Of a DNA stretch of 62,492 nucleotides, positions 15,221-23,798 are shown one piece after another. Made by a program: the position numbers and the translations under genes. The notes under the pieces are model-generated. The model was not told the DNA's origin and made no database searches. It saw only the letters and a program-made list of their open reading frames with translations. The stretch comes from an uncultured Porphyromonadaceae bacterium (GTDB lineage Bacteria; Bacteroidota; Bacteroidia; Bacteroidales; Muribaculaceae). Within the stretch, counting starts at the first letter, position 1. Every line of letters starts with the position of its first letter. The stretch covers positions 1 to 62,492 of the forward strand of contig URII01000007.1 of NCBI GenBank assembly GCA_900547825.1, given 5' to 3'.

Positions 15221-16363
15221 ATGGCGAAATATGATTTTGTTATAGTAGGTGCCGGTCTTTTCGGTGCCTCGTTTGCTTGTCTTGCCACCCGTGCAGGCCG
15301 CAGATGTCTTGTGATAGATCGGCGTGATGTTACGGGGGGTAATATCAGGTGCGAGAATGTTGACGGGATCAATGTCCATAAGTACGGAGCGCATATATTC
15401 CACACCTCTGACAGAGAGGTGTGGAATTTTGTAAATGATCTTGTAGAGTTCAACCGTTACACAAACTGTCCGATAGCAAACTATAAAGGTGAACTATATC
15501 ATCTTCCGTTCAACATGAACACGTTTCATGCAATGTGGGGTACTGTCAGCCCTTCCGAGGCGGAGGCCGAACTTGAGCGGCAGAGAGCGGAAGTAAGGGC
15601 GTCAATGGGCCGGGACGGGGTGACGGAACCGCGGAATCTGGAGGAGCAGGCCCTTATGCTTGTGGGGCGTGACATTTATGAAAAGCTGATCCGCGGCTAT
15701 ACTGAAAAACAATGGGGCCGCAGGTGCGTTGATCTGCCTCCGTTCATAATAAAGCGGCTGCCTGTAAGGCTGACGTATGACAATAATTATTTCAACGATT
15801 TATATCAGGGTATACCTGTAGGTGGATATAATGTGCTGGTTGACCGGATGCTTGAGGGGTGCGAGGTGATTACCGGCACTGATTTTTTCGATGCCCCCGG
15901 GCATTGGCGCTCGTTGGCAGATACTCTGGTGTTCTCCGGAAAGATCGACCAGTATTTCGGTTATTGTTTCGGAAAATTGCAGTATCGTTCGGTGCAGTTT
16001 GAGACCGAGGTGCTTGACACTCCGGATTATCAAGGTGTGGCTGTTATGAATTTCACGGATTCGGACACTCCGTATACCCGGATTATAGAACACAAGCATT
16101 TTGAATTATTCGGCTCTGAGGTAAGGAATGTCCCGTTTACCGTGGTGTCGCGCGAATACTCCACGGAGTGGGATGAGACGAAGGAACCTTTTTATCCTGT
16201 CAACGATGACCGCAATATGGAGCTTTATAACCGCTATCGTGAACTTGCCGAAAAAGAAAAGGATGTAATATTCGGCGGACGGCTCGCACAGTACCGTTAC
16301 TATGACATGGCCCCTGTGATAAAGGAAGCCATGCTGCTTTTTTCAGAATGTCAGGGCGGCTGA
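15221..16363 (+). CDS. glf: UDP-galactopyranose mutase
   Basis: This FAD enzyme converts UDP-galactopyranose to UDP-galactofuranose, the donor for Galf in surface glycans. The 380-residue protein has an N-terminal FAD-binding loop (IVGAGLFGASFACLA), then DRRDVTGGN, HKYGAHIFHTSD and GYTEKQWG, all typical of prokaryotic Glf. Active-site arginines are expected near RLPVRLTYDNNYF. A galactofuranosyltransferase-like gene is found about 11 kb away (26478-27506), which supports Galf use. The last 21 bases overlap the convergent PAP2 gene. Confidence 0.96.
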   Translation: MAKYDFVIVGAGLFGASFACLATRAGRRCLVIDRRDVTGGNIRCENVDGINVHKYGAHIFHTSDREVWNFVNDLVEFNRYTNCPIANYKGELYHLPFNMNTFHAMWGTVSPSEAEAELERQRAEVRASMGRDGVTEPRNLEEQALMLVGRDIYEKLIRGYTEKQWGRRCVDLPPFIIKRLPVRLTYDNNYFNDLYQGIPVGGYNVLVDRMLEGCEVITGTDFFDAPGHWRSLADTLVFSGKIDQYFGYCFGKLQYRSVQFETEVLDTPDYQGVAVMNFTDSDTPYTRIIEHKHFELFGSEVRNVPFTVVSREYSTEWDETKEPFYPVNDDRNMELYNRYRELAEKEKDVIFGGRLAQYRYYDMAPVIKEAMLLFSECQGG

Positions 16364-16933
16364 CACTACCCAGTTTTTTCCGTCGGTGAAAGGCGCTATG
16401 GCCAGTTCATGTTTCTTAGCGAACGGCCGCGTGAATATATAGGCGCTTCCTGCACCTATTCCGGCTCCGGCAAGGACATCCCACCAATGGTGTTTCTTAG
16501 CGTATATTCGTCCCCATCCCACATAGGTGGCCAACGCATAAGCCGGGCCTCCGAATTTCCATCCGTAACGGCGTTGAAGAAACGCAGCGGAGGCGAATGT
16601 TATGGATGTGTGGGCGCTGGGAAAAGAGTGTGAGTCGGAAAAGTCGGGACGCTTTTCATGTACGGTATATTTGAGCAGATATGTCATGCCGAGGGTTGTG
16701 GCTGCTGTAAGGGCCCCCTGTTTGAGACCATCCCAGTCCTTGGCTATGAGTACTCCGGCTATTGTCGCGGCAGGGAGTGCCACGAGAATCACATCAGTGG
16801 AAGTGCCTACACCTTTCTGTGCTGATGAACGGGTGAATCGGGCCTGGGTAGTCGGTATTTCTCCTGACTGGGCCATTGCACCGGAAATGCAGAGGCTGAG
16901 TATTGTGATGAATATGCACAGGCGGCGTGTCAT
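16343..16933 (-). CDS. PAP2 family membrane phosphatase
   Basis: This 196-residue protein has a signal peptide or N-terminal membrane helix and further hydrophobic segments. The three acid-phosphatase motifs are present: KYTVHEKRPDFSDS, then SFPSAHTSITF with the catalytic His, then GRIYAKKHHWWDVLAGAGIG with the second His and Asp. It probably removes phosphate from a lipid carrier such as undecaprenyl pyrophosphate or from phosphatidic acid, on the periplasmic side. The start codon overlaps the dgkA stop by 4 bases, so the lipid kinase and phosphatase are translationally coupled. The 3' end runs 21 bases into glf on the other strand. Confidence 0.9.
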   Translation of the reverse strand: MTRRLCIFITILSLCISGAMAQSGEIPTTQARFTRSSAQKGVGTSTDVILVALPAATIAGVLIAKDWDGLKQGALTAATTLGMTYLLKYTVHEKRPDFSDSHSFPSAHTSITFASAAFLQRRYGWKFGGPAYALATYVGWGRIYAKKHHWWDVLAGAGIGAGSAYIFTRPFAKKHELAIAPFTDGKNWVVSAALTF

Positions 16934-17310
16934 ATGAGATCTATTATTTTAGGTAGGAATATCAGTGCTCCGCACAGGAATGCACCTATGGCGAATATCA
17001 ATACGGCCGTGGCGGCGACATCTTTGGCTTTTCCTATGAGCGGGTCATGATCCGGCGATATCTTGTCGGCTAAAGCTTCCACTGCGGAATTTAAAGCTTC
17101 AGCCCCTGTCACAGCTGCAATGCAAAGTATTATGACGCACCATTCCGTGATTGAAATGCCGAAGTATGCGCCGGCAATCACGGCCAGCATTGCTGCGGCG
17201 AGATGAATGCGCATGTTGTGTTCGTCCTTTAGGAGCGGGATGAATCCCTTGAAAGCATATCGGAAAGATAGTGCGCGGCTTTTCCATGAGAAGCGCTTTG
17301 GACTGTTCAT
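16930..17310 (-). CDS. dgkA: DgkA-type lipid kinase (diacylglycerol or undecaprenol kinase)
   Basis: This is a small integral membrane kinase of 126 residues with three transmembrane helices. The conserved stretches are FKGFIPLLKDEHNMRIHLAA near residue 20 and EALNSAVEALADKISPDHD near residue 70. The Glu/Asn pair and Asp residues form the ATP and metal site. A short basic N terminus precedes the first amphipathic helix. Enzymes of this group phosphorylate diacylglycerol in Gram-negatives and undecaprenol in many others. Coupling to a PAP2 phosphatase gene favours a role in lipid-carrier recycling, but this is inference. Confidence 0.92.
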   Translation of the reverse strand: MNSPKRFSWKSRALSFRYAFKGFIPLLKDEHNMRIHLAAAMLAVIAGAYFGISITEWCVIILCIAAVTGAEALNSAVEALADKISPDHDPLIGKAKDVAATAVLIFAIGAFLCGALIFLPKIIDLI

Positions 17311-17412
17311 TTCAGTGGAGGGTATGTGTGACGCGCAAAATTAAGAAAATATCCTGAAATGAACCACAAAGCGGCGGCAGGTGTTGGGAAATTATCGATT
17401 GTCTTTAATAAT

Positions 17413-17420
17413 TAAATTTG
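17413..17420 (+). promoter_or_regulatory. Likely -7 element of the WCPHC thioredoxin gene
   Basis: TAAATTTG ends 6 bases before the ATG at 17427, so the transcript would be almost leaderless. No TTTG lies at the standard upstream distance (a TTG is 26 bases away), so confidence is modest. Confidence 0.45.
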
Positions 17421-17426
17421 AAAGTT

Positions 17427-17720
17427 ATGGATTTTAATGAAGCTAAAACGGCGGCTAAGACCGTTCTGATAGAATTCTATGCGTCATGGTGTCCCCATTG
17501 CAAACGAATGATGCCTGTAGTGGAGGAGGTGCGCGGGAAACTGGCTGGTAAAGTGCCGGTATACCAGTATGATATAGATGAAAACGAGGCCGAGTCCGAT
17601 GAGGCGCGTGTGGAGACGATACCTACTTTTATTGTATATCGTGACGGCAAAGAGATGTGGCGCCACAGCGGAGAGATGAGTGGTGACGCCCTTCTCTCCA
17701 AAGTTGAATCGTATATCTGA
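17427..17720 (+). CDS. Cytoplasmic thioredoxin-like protein with WCPHC site
   Basis: This 97-residue thioredoxin-fold protein has no signal peptide. The redox motif is WCPHC (residues 21-25), preceded by VLIEFYAS. The cis-proline is in ETIPTFIVYRDG. The Pro-His dipeptide between the cysteines is closer to DsbA or thioredoxin-like oxidants than to classical thioredoxin (Gly-Pro), which usually means a more oxidising potential. Start choice: TTG at 17418 is in frame, but the ATG at 17427 follows directly after the promoter box. It is divergent from dgkA and convergent with the Fur-family gene. Confidence 0.88.
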   Translation: MDFNEAKTAAKTVLIEFYASWCPHCKRMMPVVEEVRGKLAGKVPVYQYDIDENEAESDEARVETIPTFIVYRDGKEMWRHSGEMSGDALLSKVESYI

Positions 17721-17768
17721 CACTTTTTACTGTAGCCCCCGTTTACATTACTTAAGCTGATGGACGTG

Positions 17769-18194
17769 TCAGCCGTGGTTCTGGCAACGGGGGCACAGTC
17801 CCTTTATAACGTAGTTGGCCGAAGTGTAGCTGAAGCCTTCCGGCAGATTGATTTTGGGGATTTCCTGATCGTTGAAGCAGAACGTTTCCCCGCATTTTAT
17901 ACAGTGGAAATGCGGATGGGTATCGTCGTGATGGTCATGACGGTCGCATGAGCGGCAGAGTTCGTATTTGACGGATCCTGAGCCGTCGTCGACAGTGTGT
18001 ACTATTCCCCGTTCCGTAAATAGTGAAAGGGTGCGTGTTATCGACGAGCGGTCCACACTATCGAGGGCAGTTTCTATGTCCTGTCCGCTAAGTGGCCGTT
18101 CGGATGCGTTCATTACTTTAAGCACAAGAGTCCTGACCGGAGAGGGTCTGACTTCATTTAGCGCGAGTATGTGGTCTATATCAATTGTCTCCAT
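17769..18194 (-). CDS. Fur-family metal-responsive repressor (Zur/Fur/PerR type)
   Basis: This DNA-binding protein of 141 residues senses a metal ion or peroxide and represses target genes. The N-terminal winged helix includes RSSITRTLSLFTERGIVHTV. The C-terminal metal domain has the His-rich segment DRHDHHDDTHPHFHC, the pair CIKC and the pair CPRC; a further CRSC precedes them. The start at 18194 (METIDIDHIL) is family-like; the longer frame upstream overlaps the preceding gene and is rejected. It overlaps the end of the phosphoethanolamine-transferase-like gene by 14 bases, so it is co-transcribed with that gene and the permease, and may regulate them. The metal it senses cannot be read from the sequence. 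Confidence 0.88.
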   Translation of the reverse strand: METIDIDHILALNEVRPSPVRTLVLKVMNASERPLSGQDIETALDSVDRSSITRTLSLFTERGIVHTVDDGSGSVKYELCRSCDRHDHHDDTHPHFHCIKCGETFCFNDQEIPKINLPEGFSYTSANYVIKGLCPRCQNHG

Positions 18195-19896
18195 TGCGTA
18201 TGGGCGAGGTAAGATGTTTATGTTCGTATTTCCATATTGTTTCATCGACATAGCGTGGCCGTTCGCAGTAATGGTCGGATATAATGTCATAGGAAGCATC
18301 ATATTCTATGTATGTGGTTCCGCTGAGCGACATCAGAGTGTGGACTATGTTGGCCGTTGATACCGCTTTGCCGGCATTATTCCTGAGTTTTTGCATGGCA
18401 GATGGATTGCCGGTGATATATGGGCTGTTAAGATAGAAAATAAGAGGTACCTCCACATATCGTGTTTCACGGCCGACGAAGTCGCGGTCATCATACACAT
18501 TCTCACCATGATCCGACATATATACGAATACGGCAGACTCCCGGAGTGTCTTTACACGGCGTATCATACATCCCAGAATTGAATCGGTGTAATGGATTGA
18601 ATTGTCGTATTGTGCAACTATACCCGCTTTTTCCGGAGTAAGCCATGGGCCATGACGTAATGACAGGATGTGACTGCTATTGAACCGGGATGCCCCGGAT
18701 GGATATCGGTTTTTGTAATCGGCATGAGAGCCTGCCAACTGCATTATTATCAGCTTGTGTGATGTGCTGTCGTTTAGAGCTTTCTCCAACGGTGGCAGCA
18801 GTGCGTTATCATGACGGAACAGCATCACGTCTTCTGAGCTCTCACCGCTGGTGTGGGTTATCACATCGGCATGGGCGGTAAGGGCTATGGATGAATTTCC
18901 CCATAGACCCACACGTTCCTGATTTGACAGCCAGAAACATTTATATCCGGCGGTGCGGAACAAGTCGATAAGGGATGGAAACTTATGCCAGTCGTTGAAT
19001 GTGGCGTCATCGTGTTTGAATGTCAGGATGCGTTCCAAATTTCCCGCTGTGGAGGCAGAGGAACCTATGGCGTCGGTGAATACGGCAAGGGAGTCACGGA
19101 GGGAGTCAAGGTTAGGGGTGGTGGGAAGCGGGTAGCCGTAGAGTGAATAATGGCCGCGTGAGGCGGATTCGCCTATTACGAGGATTATGGTTCCGGCTAT
19201 GTGGGTTGATGCAACTGATTCAGGGTGCGGAAATGGCCTTATGCTGGATATGATGTCGCGGTAGGCTTCTTCCGACCGATGTACTTCATAGGCATATTTA
19301 AACAGCCGGATCAATAGGAATGGTGCTGATTTGGCTGCATTGAAGCATGATGCGAACGTTATCATGGAGGCTATTCCTGCTGTGGCCAGTGTCAGGGAGC
19401 ATATCCGAAAAAAACGGTCGGAAACATATCTGACACAATACATCAGCATGAGGGCCGTAATTAAAAGTGTCCATGCCAATGGATTTGCCAGCCATCCTTT
19501 CATATTCATGAACATGGCTGGTAAAAATTCAGCTGCCTCGTGGGATGTGGTTTGTGATATTATTATGATGAAACGGCGTGATATGCCAAAGCCATATAAA
19601 ATGTAGCAGCCGCCGTTTATGATGCATAGCAAGGTATAGACTATTATTGCCGCTATCGCAACGGGATAATATCGTGGACGTGCTAACAACGGTGCAAGCA
19701 GAAGAGTAATTATGACGGCTTTAAGCGCAGAAACTGTGATGAGGTAAAATGTAGCTGCAATTTCCGAGAGCATGAAGGCCGGAGCCCACGGAATGTCGCA
19801 AACGCTCAGTAAGGACAGCAGGAAAAGTGCCGTCCATAAACGTTTGTGGGCGGAGAGCAGGGCAAGAATTTGGCTCAGTTTTGCCGATATGATCAC
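18181..19896 (-). CDS. Phosphoethanolamine transferase-like membrane sulfatase (EptA family)
   Basis: This 571-residue inner-membrane enzyme has about five N-terminal transmembrane helices (to about residue 195) and a periplasmic alkaline-phosphatase-type domain. Metal and catalytic signatures are VIGESASRGHYSLYGYPLP near residue 240, the nucleophile region SSASTAGNLERIL (Thr or Ser) and SDHGENVYDD near the C terminus. EptA-like enzymes move phosphoethanolamine from phosphatidylethanolamine to lipid A or other envelope glycolipids, changing surface charge. It sits between a metal exporter gene (11-base gap) and a Fur-family gene (14-base overlap), which suggests that envelope modification is tied to metal status. 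Confidence 0.87.
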   Translation of the reverse strand: MIISAKLSQILALLSAHKRLWTALFLLSLLSVCDIPWAPAFMLSEIAATFYLITVSALKAVIITLLLAPLLARPRYYPVAIAAIIVYTLLCIINGGCYILYGFGISRRFIIIISQTTSHEAAEFLPAMFMNMKGWLANPLAWTLLITALMLMYCVRYVSDRFFRICSLTLATAGIASMITFASCFNAAKSAPFLLIRLFKYAYEVHRSEEAYRDIISSIRPFPHPESVASTHIAGTIILVIGESASRGHYSLYGYPLPTTPNLDSLRDSLAVFTDAIGSSASTAGNLERILTFKHDDATFNDWHKFPSLIDLFRTAGYKCFWLSNQERVGLWGNSSIALTAHADVITHTSGESSEDVMLFRHDNALLPPLEKALNDSTSHKLIIMQLAGSHADYKNRYPSGASRFNSSHILSLRHGPWLTPEKAGIVAQYDNSIHYTDSILGCMIRRVKTLRESAVFVYMSDHGENVYDDRDFVGRETRYVEVPLIFYLNSPYITGNPSAMQKLRNNAGKAVSTANIVHTLMSLSGTTYIEYDASYDIISDHYCERPRYVDETIWKYEHKHLTSPIRNGDN

Positions 19897-19907
19897 TTGT
19901 GGTGGGA

Positions 19908-21155
19908 TCAGGCGTTGGTGAGTGAGGCGTCGAATCCGGCTTCACGCACGGCTTTGAGTACATCGTCGGGGTTATGGTCGCCTTCAACGGTGGCGATGCC
20001 TTTTGACAGGTTTACATCAACCTGGGTCACTCCATTTACGGCCTGTATGCTTTTTGCAACAGAGTTCTGGCAGTGGGGGCAGTTCATGCCTTTGATGATA
20101 TATCGGGTTGTCATATCTGTGATTGTTGTGTGAGTATGATGTCTTGATTTTACGAATGTATAAATAAGCAAAGCTATCAGTATAACGGAACATATGGTGC
20201 TGAAAATATTCGCTCCGTGTATGCCGTGGGTGGCATGTTTGCTCAAAGGAAGAATAAACCACTGTGAAGGAAGCAGATAGTCAATCATTAGGCCGAATCC
20301 TATTGCCCCCGCAATTATCCATGCGAGATAAATAAATGCGGTGCGGCGTCCCATTTCGCGTGTTATCAGCGTGAATGATGCGAAGTTGGCTGCCGGCCCT
20401 GCCATAAGCAGAACCAATGCTGTGCCGGGTGAGAGACCTTTGAGCATCAGTGACATGGCTATGGGTATGGAGCCGGTGGCGCATACATACATCGGCACGG
20501 CTATTATGACCACGGCTATCATGGCCAGCAACGGCCGGTCACCCAATGCGGCGAGCATATCCTCCGGAACGTAGACAGTGATCAGGGCCGCTATGATTAA
20601 TCCGGCAACAAGCCATCCTCCGATGCTTCCCACCAGATCGATAAATCCATAGTGGAGGGCCTCTTTCAGTTTATGGATAAAAGTTCGATGCGTTGTTGGG
20701 TCGGATGTGGCCTGACTATCCGGTATGCTGCATGACGGCGGATTCTGCGCGTCAGGTTGTTCGTTTTTACCCACTGTGATACCGCATCCGAATGCGGTGA
20801 GCAGCGCCGCTACAGGCCGCAGTAAGGCGAACGCCGGACCGAGCAGTGACCATGTGGCGGCTATGCTGTCGACACCGGTCTGGGGTGTGGCTACAAGAAA
20901 TGAAGCGGATGCTGCACGTGAAGCGCCAGCCCGACGCATAGCTACCGCCGTGGGCAGTACGCCGCATGAGCATAACGGCAACGGCACGCCTATCATTGCG
21001 GCTTTCAGCACAGCTTTTGTGCCGGATCCTGACAGATGGCGTGACATTGTGGCACGGGAGATGAATGCATGCATCACCCCGGCAATAAGGAAGCCGAGCA
21101 ACACATATGGCGACATCTCGTTGAGCATATATACAAGGGCATCAAGAATTTCCAT
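19908..21155 (-). CDS. SO_0444-type metal permease fused to a heavy-metal-associated domain
   Basis: This 415-residue membrane protein has a COG0701 permease core with the signature PLPLCSCGVLPTAVAMRRAG near residue 55 and a second half containing DLVGSIGGWLVAGL and CATGSIPIAMSLM. The C-terminal about 68 residues are an HMA domain with the metal site MNCPHCQNS. Members are linked to Cu/Zn efflux. Conserved cysteines in the core (CSC) may bind the ion during transport. It is the first gene of the operon with the EptA-like and Fur-family genes. A TAAATTTG box on the minus strand just upstream is a likely -7 element. Confidence 0.86.
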   Translation of the reverse strand: MEILDALVYMLNEMSPYVLLGFLIAGVMHAFISRATMSRHLSGSGTKAVLKAAMIGVPLPLCSCGVLPTAVAMRRAGASRAASASFLVATPQTGVDSIAATWSLLGPAFALLRPVAALLTAFGCGITVGKNEQPDAQNPPSCSIPDSQATSDPTTHRTFIHKLKEALHYGFIDLVGSIGGWLVAGLIIAALITVYVPEDMLAALGDRPLLAMIAVVIIAVPMYVCATGSIPIAMSLMLKGLSPGTALVLLMAGPAANFASFTLITREMGRRTAFIYLAWIIAGAIGFGLMIDYLLPSQWFILPLSKHATHGIHGANIFSTICSVILIALLIYTFVKSRHHTHTTITDMTTRYIIKGMNCPHCQNSVAKSIQAVNGVTQVDVNLSKGIATVEGDHNPDDVLKAVREAGFDASLTNA

Positions 21156-21246
21156 AAATGCAATGTCTATAAATAACTTTTTATTGTTTTCTATTGCAAA
21201 TTTAGCTCAATTCCCGCGCACACGATATGCACATTGCTTTAGGCCC

Positions 21247-21645
21247 TTACGATACGCTTATAAGTTCTATTTCAAATATCAATGTGGAGCCACCGGGAAT
21301 TCCGGGCTGGTTATATTTTCCATAGGCTTGCTCCGAGGGTATATATACCTCCCATTTATCGCCGACATGCATCTGCTGCAAGGCAATTATCCATCCGGGA
21401 ATAAGTTCACGCAGCCTGAATGCCGGAGGTGTGCCGCCACGGCTGCTGTCGAAAACTTTTCCGTTTATGGTACGTCCGGTATAATGTACCGTCACCACGC
21501 TGCCACGATTTGGCACAGGCGCCGAGGATGATCCCTGTTTTATTACTTTGTAAAGCACACCTTTGTCAATGGGGTTGACGTCCGGTTCTGCGGCTTTGTT
21601 TCTGAGCCATGCGCGGTTGCGCTCAATATATTCCTGTTTAGCCAT
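21247..21645 (-). CDS. FKBP-type peptidyl-prolyl isomerase
   Basis: This 132-residue protein lacks a signal peptide. The FKBP fold covers about residues 28-132, with VTVHYTGRTINGKVFDSS and RELIPGWIIALQQMHVGDKW, then EVYIPSEQAYGKYN and GGSTLIFEIELISV. It speeds cis-trans isomerisation of proline peptide bonds and probably acts as a folding catalyst in the cytoplasm. It is divergent from the glycogen operon. A second FKBP gene in this window (47126-47698) encodes a lipoprotein form. Confidence 0.93.
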   Translation of the reverse strand: MAKQEYIERNRAWLRNKAAEPDVNPIDKGVLYKVIKQGSSSAPVPNRGSVVTVHYTGRTINGKVFDSSRGGTPPAFRLRELIPGWIIALQQMHVGDKWEVYIPSEQAYGKYNQPGIPGGSTLIFEIELISVS

Positions 21646-21729
21646 GAGGATTCTGATCGGGTTATAAAATCAGTGTAAAATTAAATAAAAATTCCGTGAT
21701 GGCAAATTTCGGTAAAATTTAGTTAAATA

Positions 21730-21761
21730 TTTGCAAATGGAGTCTTAAATGGTTAGATTTG
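21730..21761 (+). promoter_or_regulatory. Bacteroidota promoter of the glycogen operon
   Basis: TTTG (21730-21733), a 20-base spacer and TAGATTTG (21754-21761) match the consensus. The predicted start near 21765 gives a leader of about 34 bases to the ATG at 21799. Confidence 0.78.
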
Positions 21762-21798
21762 TGTGTTACAAACCTAAATGACACACCGCTATAACCCC

Positions 21799-23742
21799 AT
21801 GAGCTACCTTAAGTTTGATAAGAACCTGATGATCAACCTCGAGCAATCCCTTCCGAAGGAAATGCTGCGTACAAACAGGGCCGGAGCCTATCATTGCACC
21901 ACAATAGTGGATTGCAATACACGCAAACAGCATGGATTGCTTGTGATACCTCTTCCTGAGGCCGGTAATGAGCCTCATGTGCTCCTTTCTTCGCTTGACG
22001 AGACAGTTGTGCAGCACGGAGTGCCTTTCAACCTCGGACTACACCGCTATCAGGGAGGAGTCTATTCACCCAACGGACATAAATATATACGTGAATTTGA
22101 TTGCGAGAATGTTCCCCGCACCACCTACCGTGTGGGAGGGGTCATACTTACAAAGGAAAAAATATTTATATCGCATGAGAACCGCATCCTGATACGCTAT
22201 ACACTTGTAGAGGCACATTCCCCGACCACACTGCGGCTGCGTCCGATGCTTGCGTTCCGAAATGCCAATTCGCTGATGAAGGAGAATGATGCGATTGACA
22301 CTTCTTGTCCGGCTGTGAGGAACGGAATATCGTGCCGTCTATATCCGGGTTTCCCTTCGCTTTTCATGCAGACATCGCGCAAAAGTGAATTCCACCCTGA
22401 TCCTCACTGGTATAATAATTTTGAATATTCCAAGGACCGTGACCGTGGCGAACCTTATATAGAGGATCTGTGGACTCCGGGGTATATAGAATTGCCGATG
22501 AAACGGGGTGAGAGCATTATTTTCGCCGCAGGAACCGAGGAAGCATCTCCGCGGAGCCTGACTTCCATGTATGAGCGTGAAATAGCTTCGCGCACATGCC
22601 GCACGAGCTTCTACAACTGCCTCAAGAATGCCGCCAAACAGTTCTATATCACTGACGGTGACGATATGTATATCACATCTTCGTATCCTTGGGGGCAGAT
22701 CCGGGCACGTGATACTTTCATGGCTCTTCCCGGAACAACTCTTTATATAAGCCATAAGGAGGATTTTGAAAAGATAATGGCCACAGCTTCCAAGGCGCTT
22801 CTGGAATATCTTGAATCGGGAACCACCGACAGCCGTATAGCCGGCATAGATATGCCTGATGTCCCTCTGTGGGCGTTATGGGCTTTGCAGCAATATGCTA
22901 AAGAGGCAGGAGTGGAGGAAGCCCGCAGCCGTTATATGGATACTATAATGCGGATTATAGGATGTGTGCTCGATGGTTGCCATCCTAATCTGCAACTGGC
23001 TCCCAACGGATTGGTGGAGACTATGGGTGCCCATGAACCTGTGTCGTGGATGTCGTCGGTGCTTGACGGGCGCCCTGTGGTGCCCCGCACGGGATTTCTG
23101 CTGGAGTTCAACGCCTTGCTTTATAATGCCCTTATGTTCGGCGCATCGCTTGTAGAAGGTATAAGTGAATATGATGCGGTGAGGGAACGGTGGACAGCCG
23201 TTGCCGAAAACATGAAGCAGCCGTTTATCGATACATTCCTCAATGAGTACGGTTATCTGTATGACTCGGTTCATGAGGGAGTTCCGGATCTCTCGGTGCG
23301 CCCCAACATGGCCATAGCCATAGGGCTGGATTATTCTCCACTTGACCGCCGGCAGCGCAAGGGAGTGCTGGATGTCGTGACCCGTGAGCTTCTTACACCG
23401 AAAGGGTTGCGCACCCTGTCGCCCCGCAGCTACGGCTACCGGCCGAACTACGTGGGTTCGCCCCGCGACCGTGCGCTTGCCATGCACAACGGCACAGCGC
23501 GGCCCTGGCTTATGGGTTTCTATGCCGAGGCATATCTCAAAGTATTCGGCCATAGCGGAGTGGGTTATATAGACCGTATGCTTATAGGGTTTGAGGACGA
23601 TATGAGCAGCGGGTGCATAGGTTCGCTGTCGCAGCTCTACGACGGCAATCCGCCCTACAGCTGTCACGGAAGCATAAGCCATGCGGTGAATGTGGCGGAA
23701 GTGATAAGGGTTATAAAGACACTCAAGAACTTTAATTCCTGA
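21799..23742 (+). CDS. Glycogen debranching enzyme (amylo-alpha-1,6-glucosidase, GDE type)
   Basis: This 647-residue protein is a GDE-family enzyme with a GH133-like catalytic domain. The N-terminal domain has REMLRTNRAGAYHCT-like text (EMLRTNRAGAYHCTTIVDCN) and KQHGLLVIPLPEAGNEP. The (alpha/alpha)6 domain from about residue 290 has SSYPWGQIRARDTFMALPG, then GRPVVPRTGFLLEFNALLYN and NGTARPWLMGFYAEAYL, the last near the usual catalytic acid region. It cleaves alpha-1,6 branches of glycogen or similar alpha-glucans. The start at 21799 (MSYLKFDKN) matches the family; the upstream codons from 21778 do not. It leads the operon with a GT4 synthase and a GH57 enzyme. Confidence 0.92.
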   Translation: MSYLKFDKNLMINLEQSLPKEMLRTNRAGAYHCTTIVDCNTRKQHGLLVIPLPEAGNEPHVLLSSLDETVVQHGVPFNLGLHRYQGGVYSPNGHKYIREFDCENVPRTTYRVGGVILTKEKIFISHENRILIRYTLVEAHSPTTLRLRPMLAFRNANSLMKENDAIDTSCPAVRNGISCRLYPGFPSLFMQTSRKSEFHPDPHWYNNFEYSKDRDRGEPYIEDLWTPGYIELPMKRGESIIFAAGTEEASPRSLTSMYEREIASRTCRTSFYNCLKNAAKQFYITDGDDMYITSSYPWGQIRARDTFMALPGTTLYISHKEDFEKIMATASKALLEYLESGTTDSRIAGIDMPDVPLWALWALQQYAKEAGVEEARSRYMDTIMRIIGCVLDGCHPNLQLAPNGLVETMGAHEPVSWMSSVLDGRPVVPRTGFLLEFNALLYNALMFGASLVEGISEYDAVRERWTAVAENMKQPFIDTFLNEYGYLYDSVHEGVPDLSVRPNMAIAIGLDYSPLDRRQRKGVLDVVTRELLTPKGLRTLSPRSYGYRPNYVGSPRDRALAMHNGTARPWLMGFYAEAYLKVFGHSGVGYIDRMLIGFEDDMSSGCIGSLSQLYDGNPPYSCHGSISHAVNVAEVIRVIKTLKNFNS

Positions 23743-23798
23743 TCGGCCATGGGTTTTGATTTTAAATTGTACATGAACCTTATTTACTGAAATTCCGT

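Noticed and set aside
17769..18302. Longer N terminus for the Fur-family protein from 18302
   Set aside because: The extra 36 residues overlap the upstream coding gene deeply and are unlike the family; the start at 18194 fits.
20725..21531. 268-residue plus-strand frame opposite the metal permease and FKBP genes
   Set aside because: It lies antisense to two well-supported genes and has no domain; it is an effect of codon bias.
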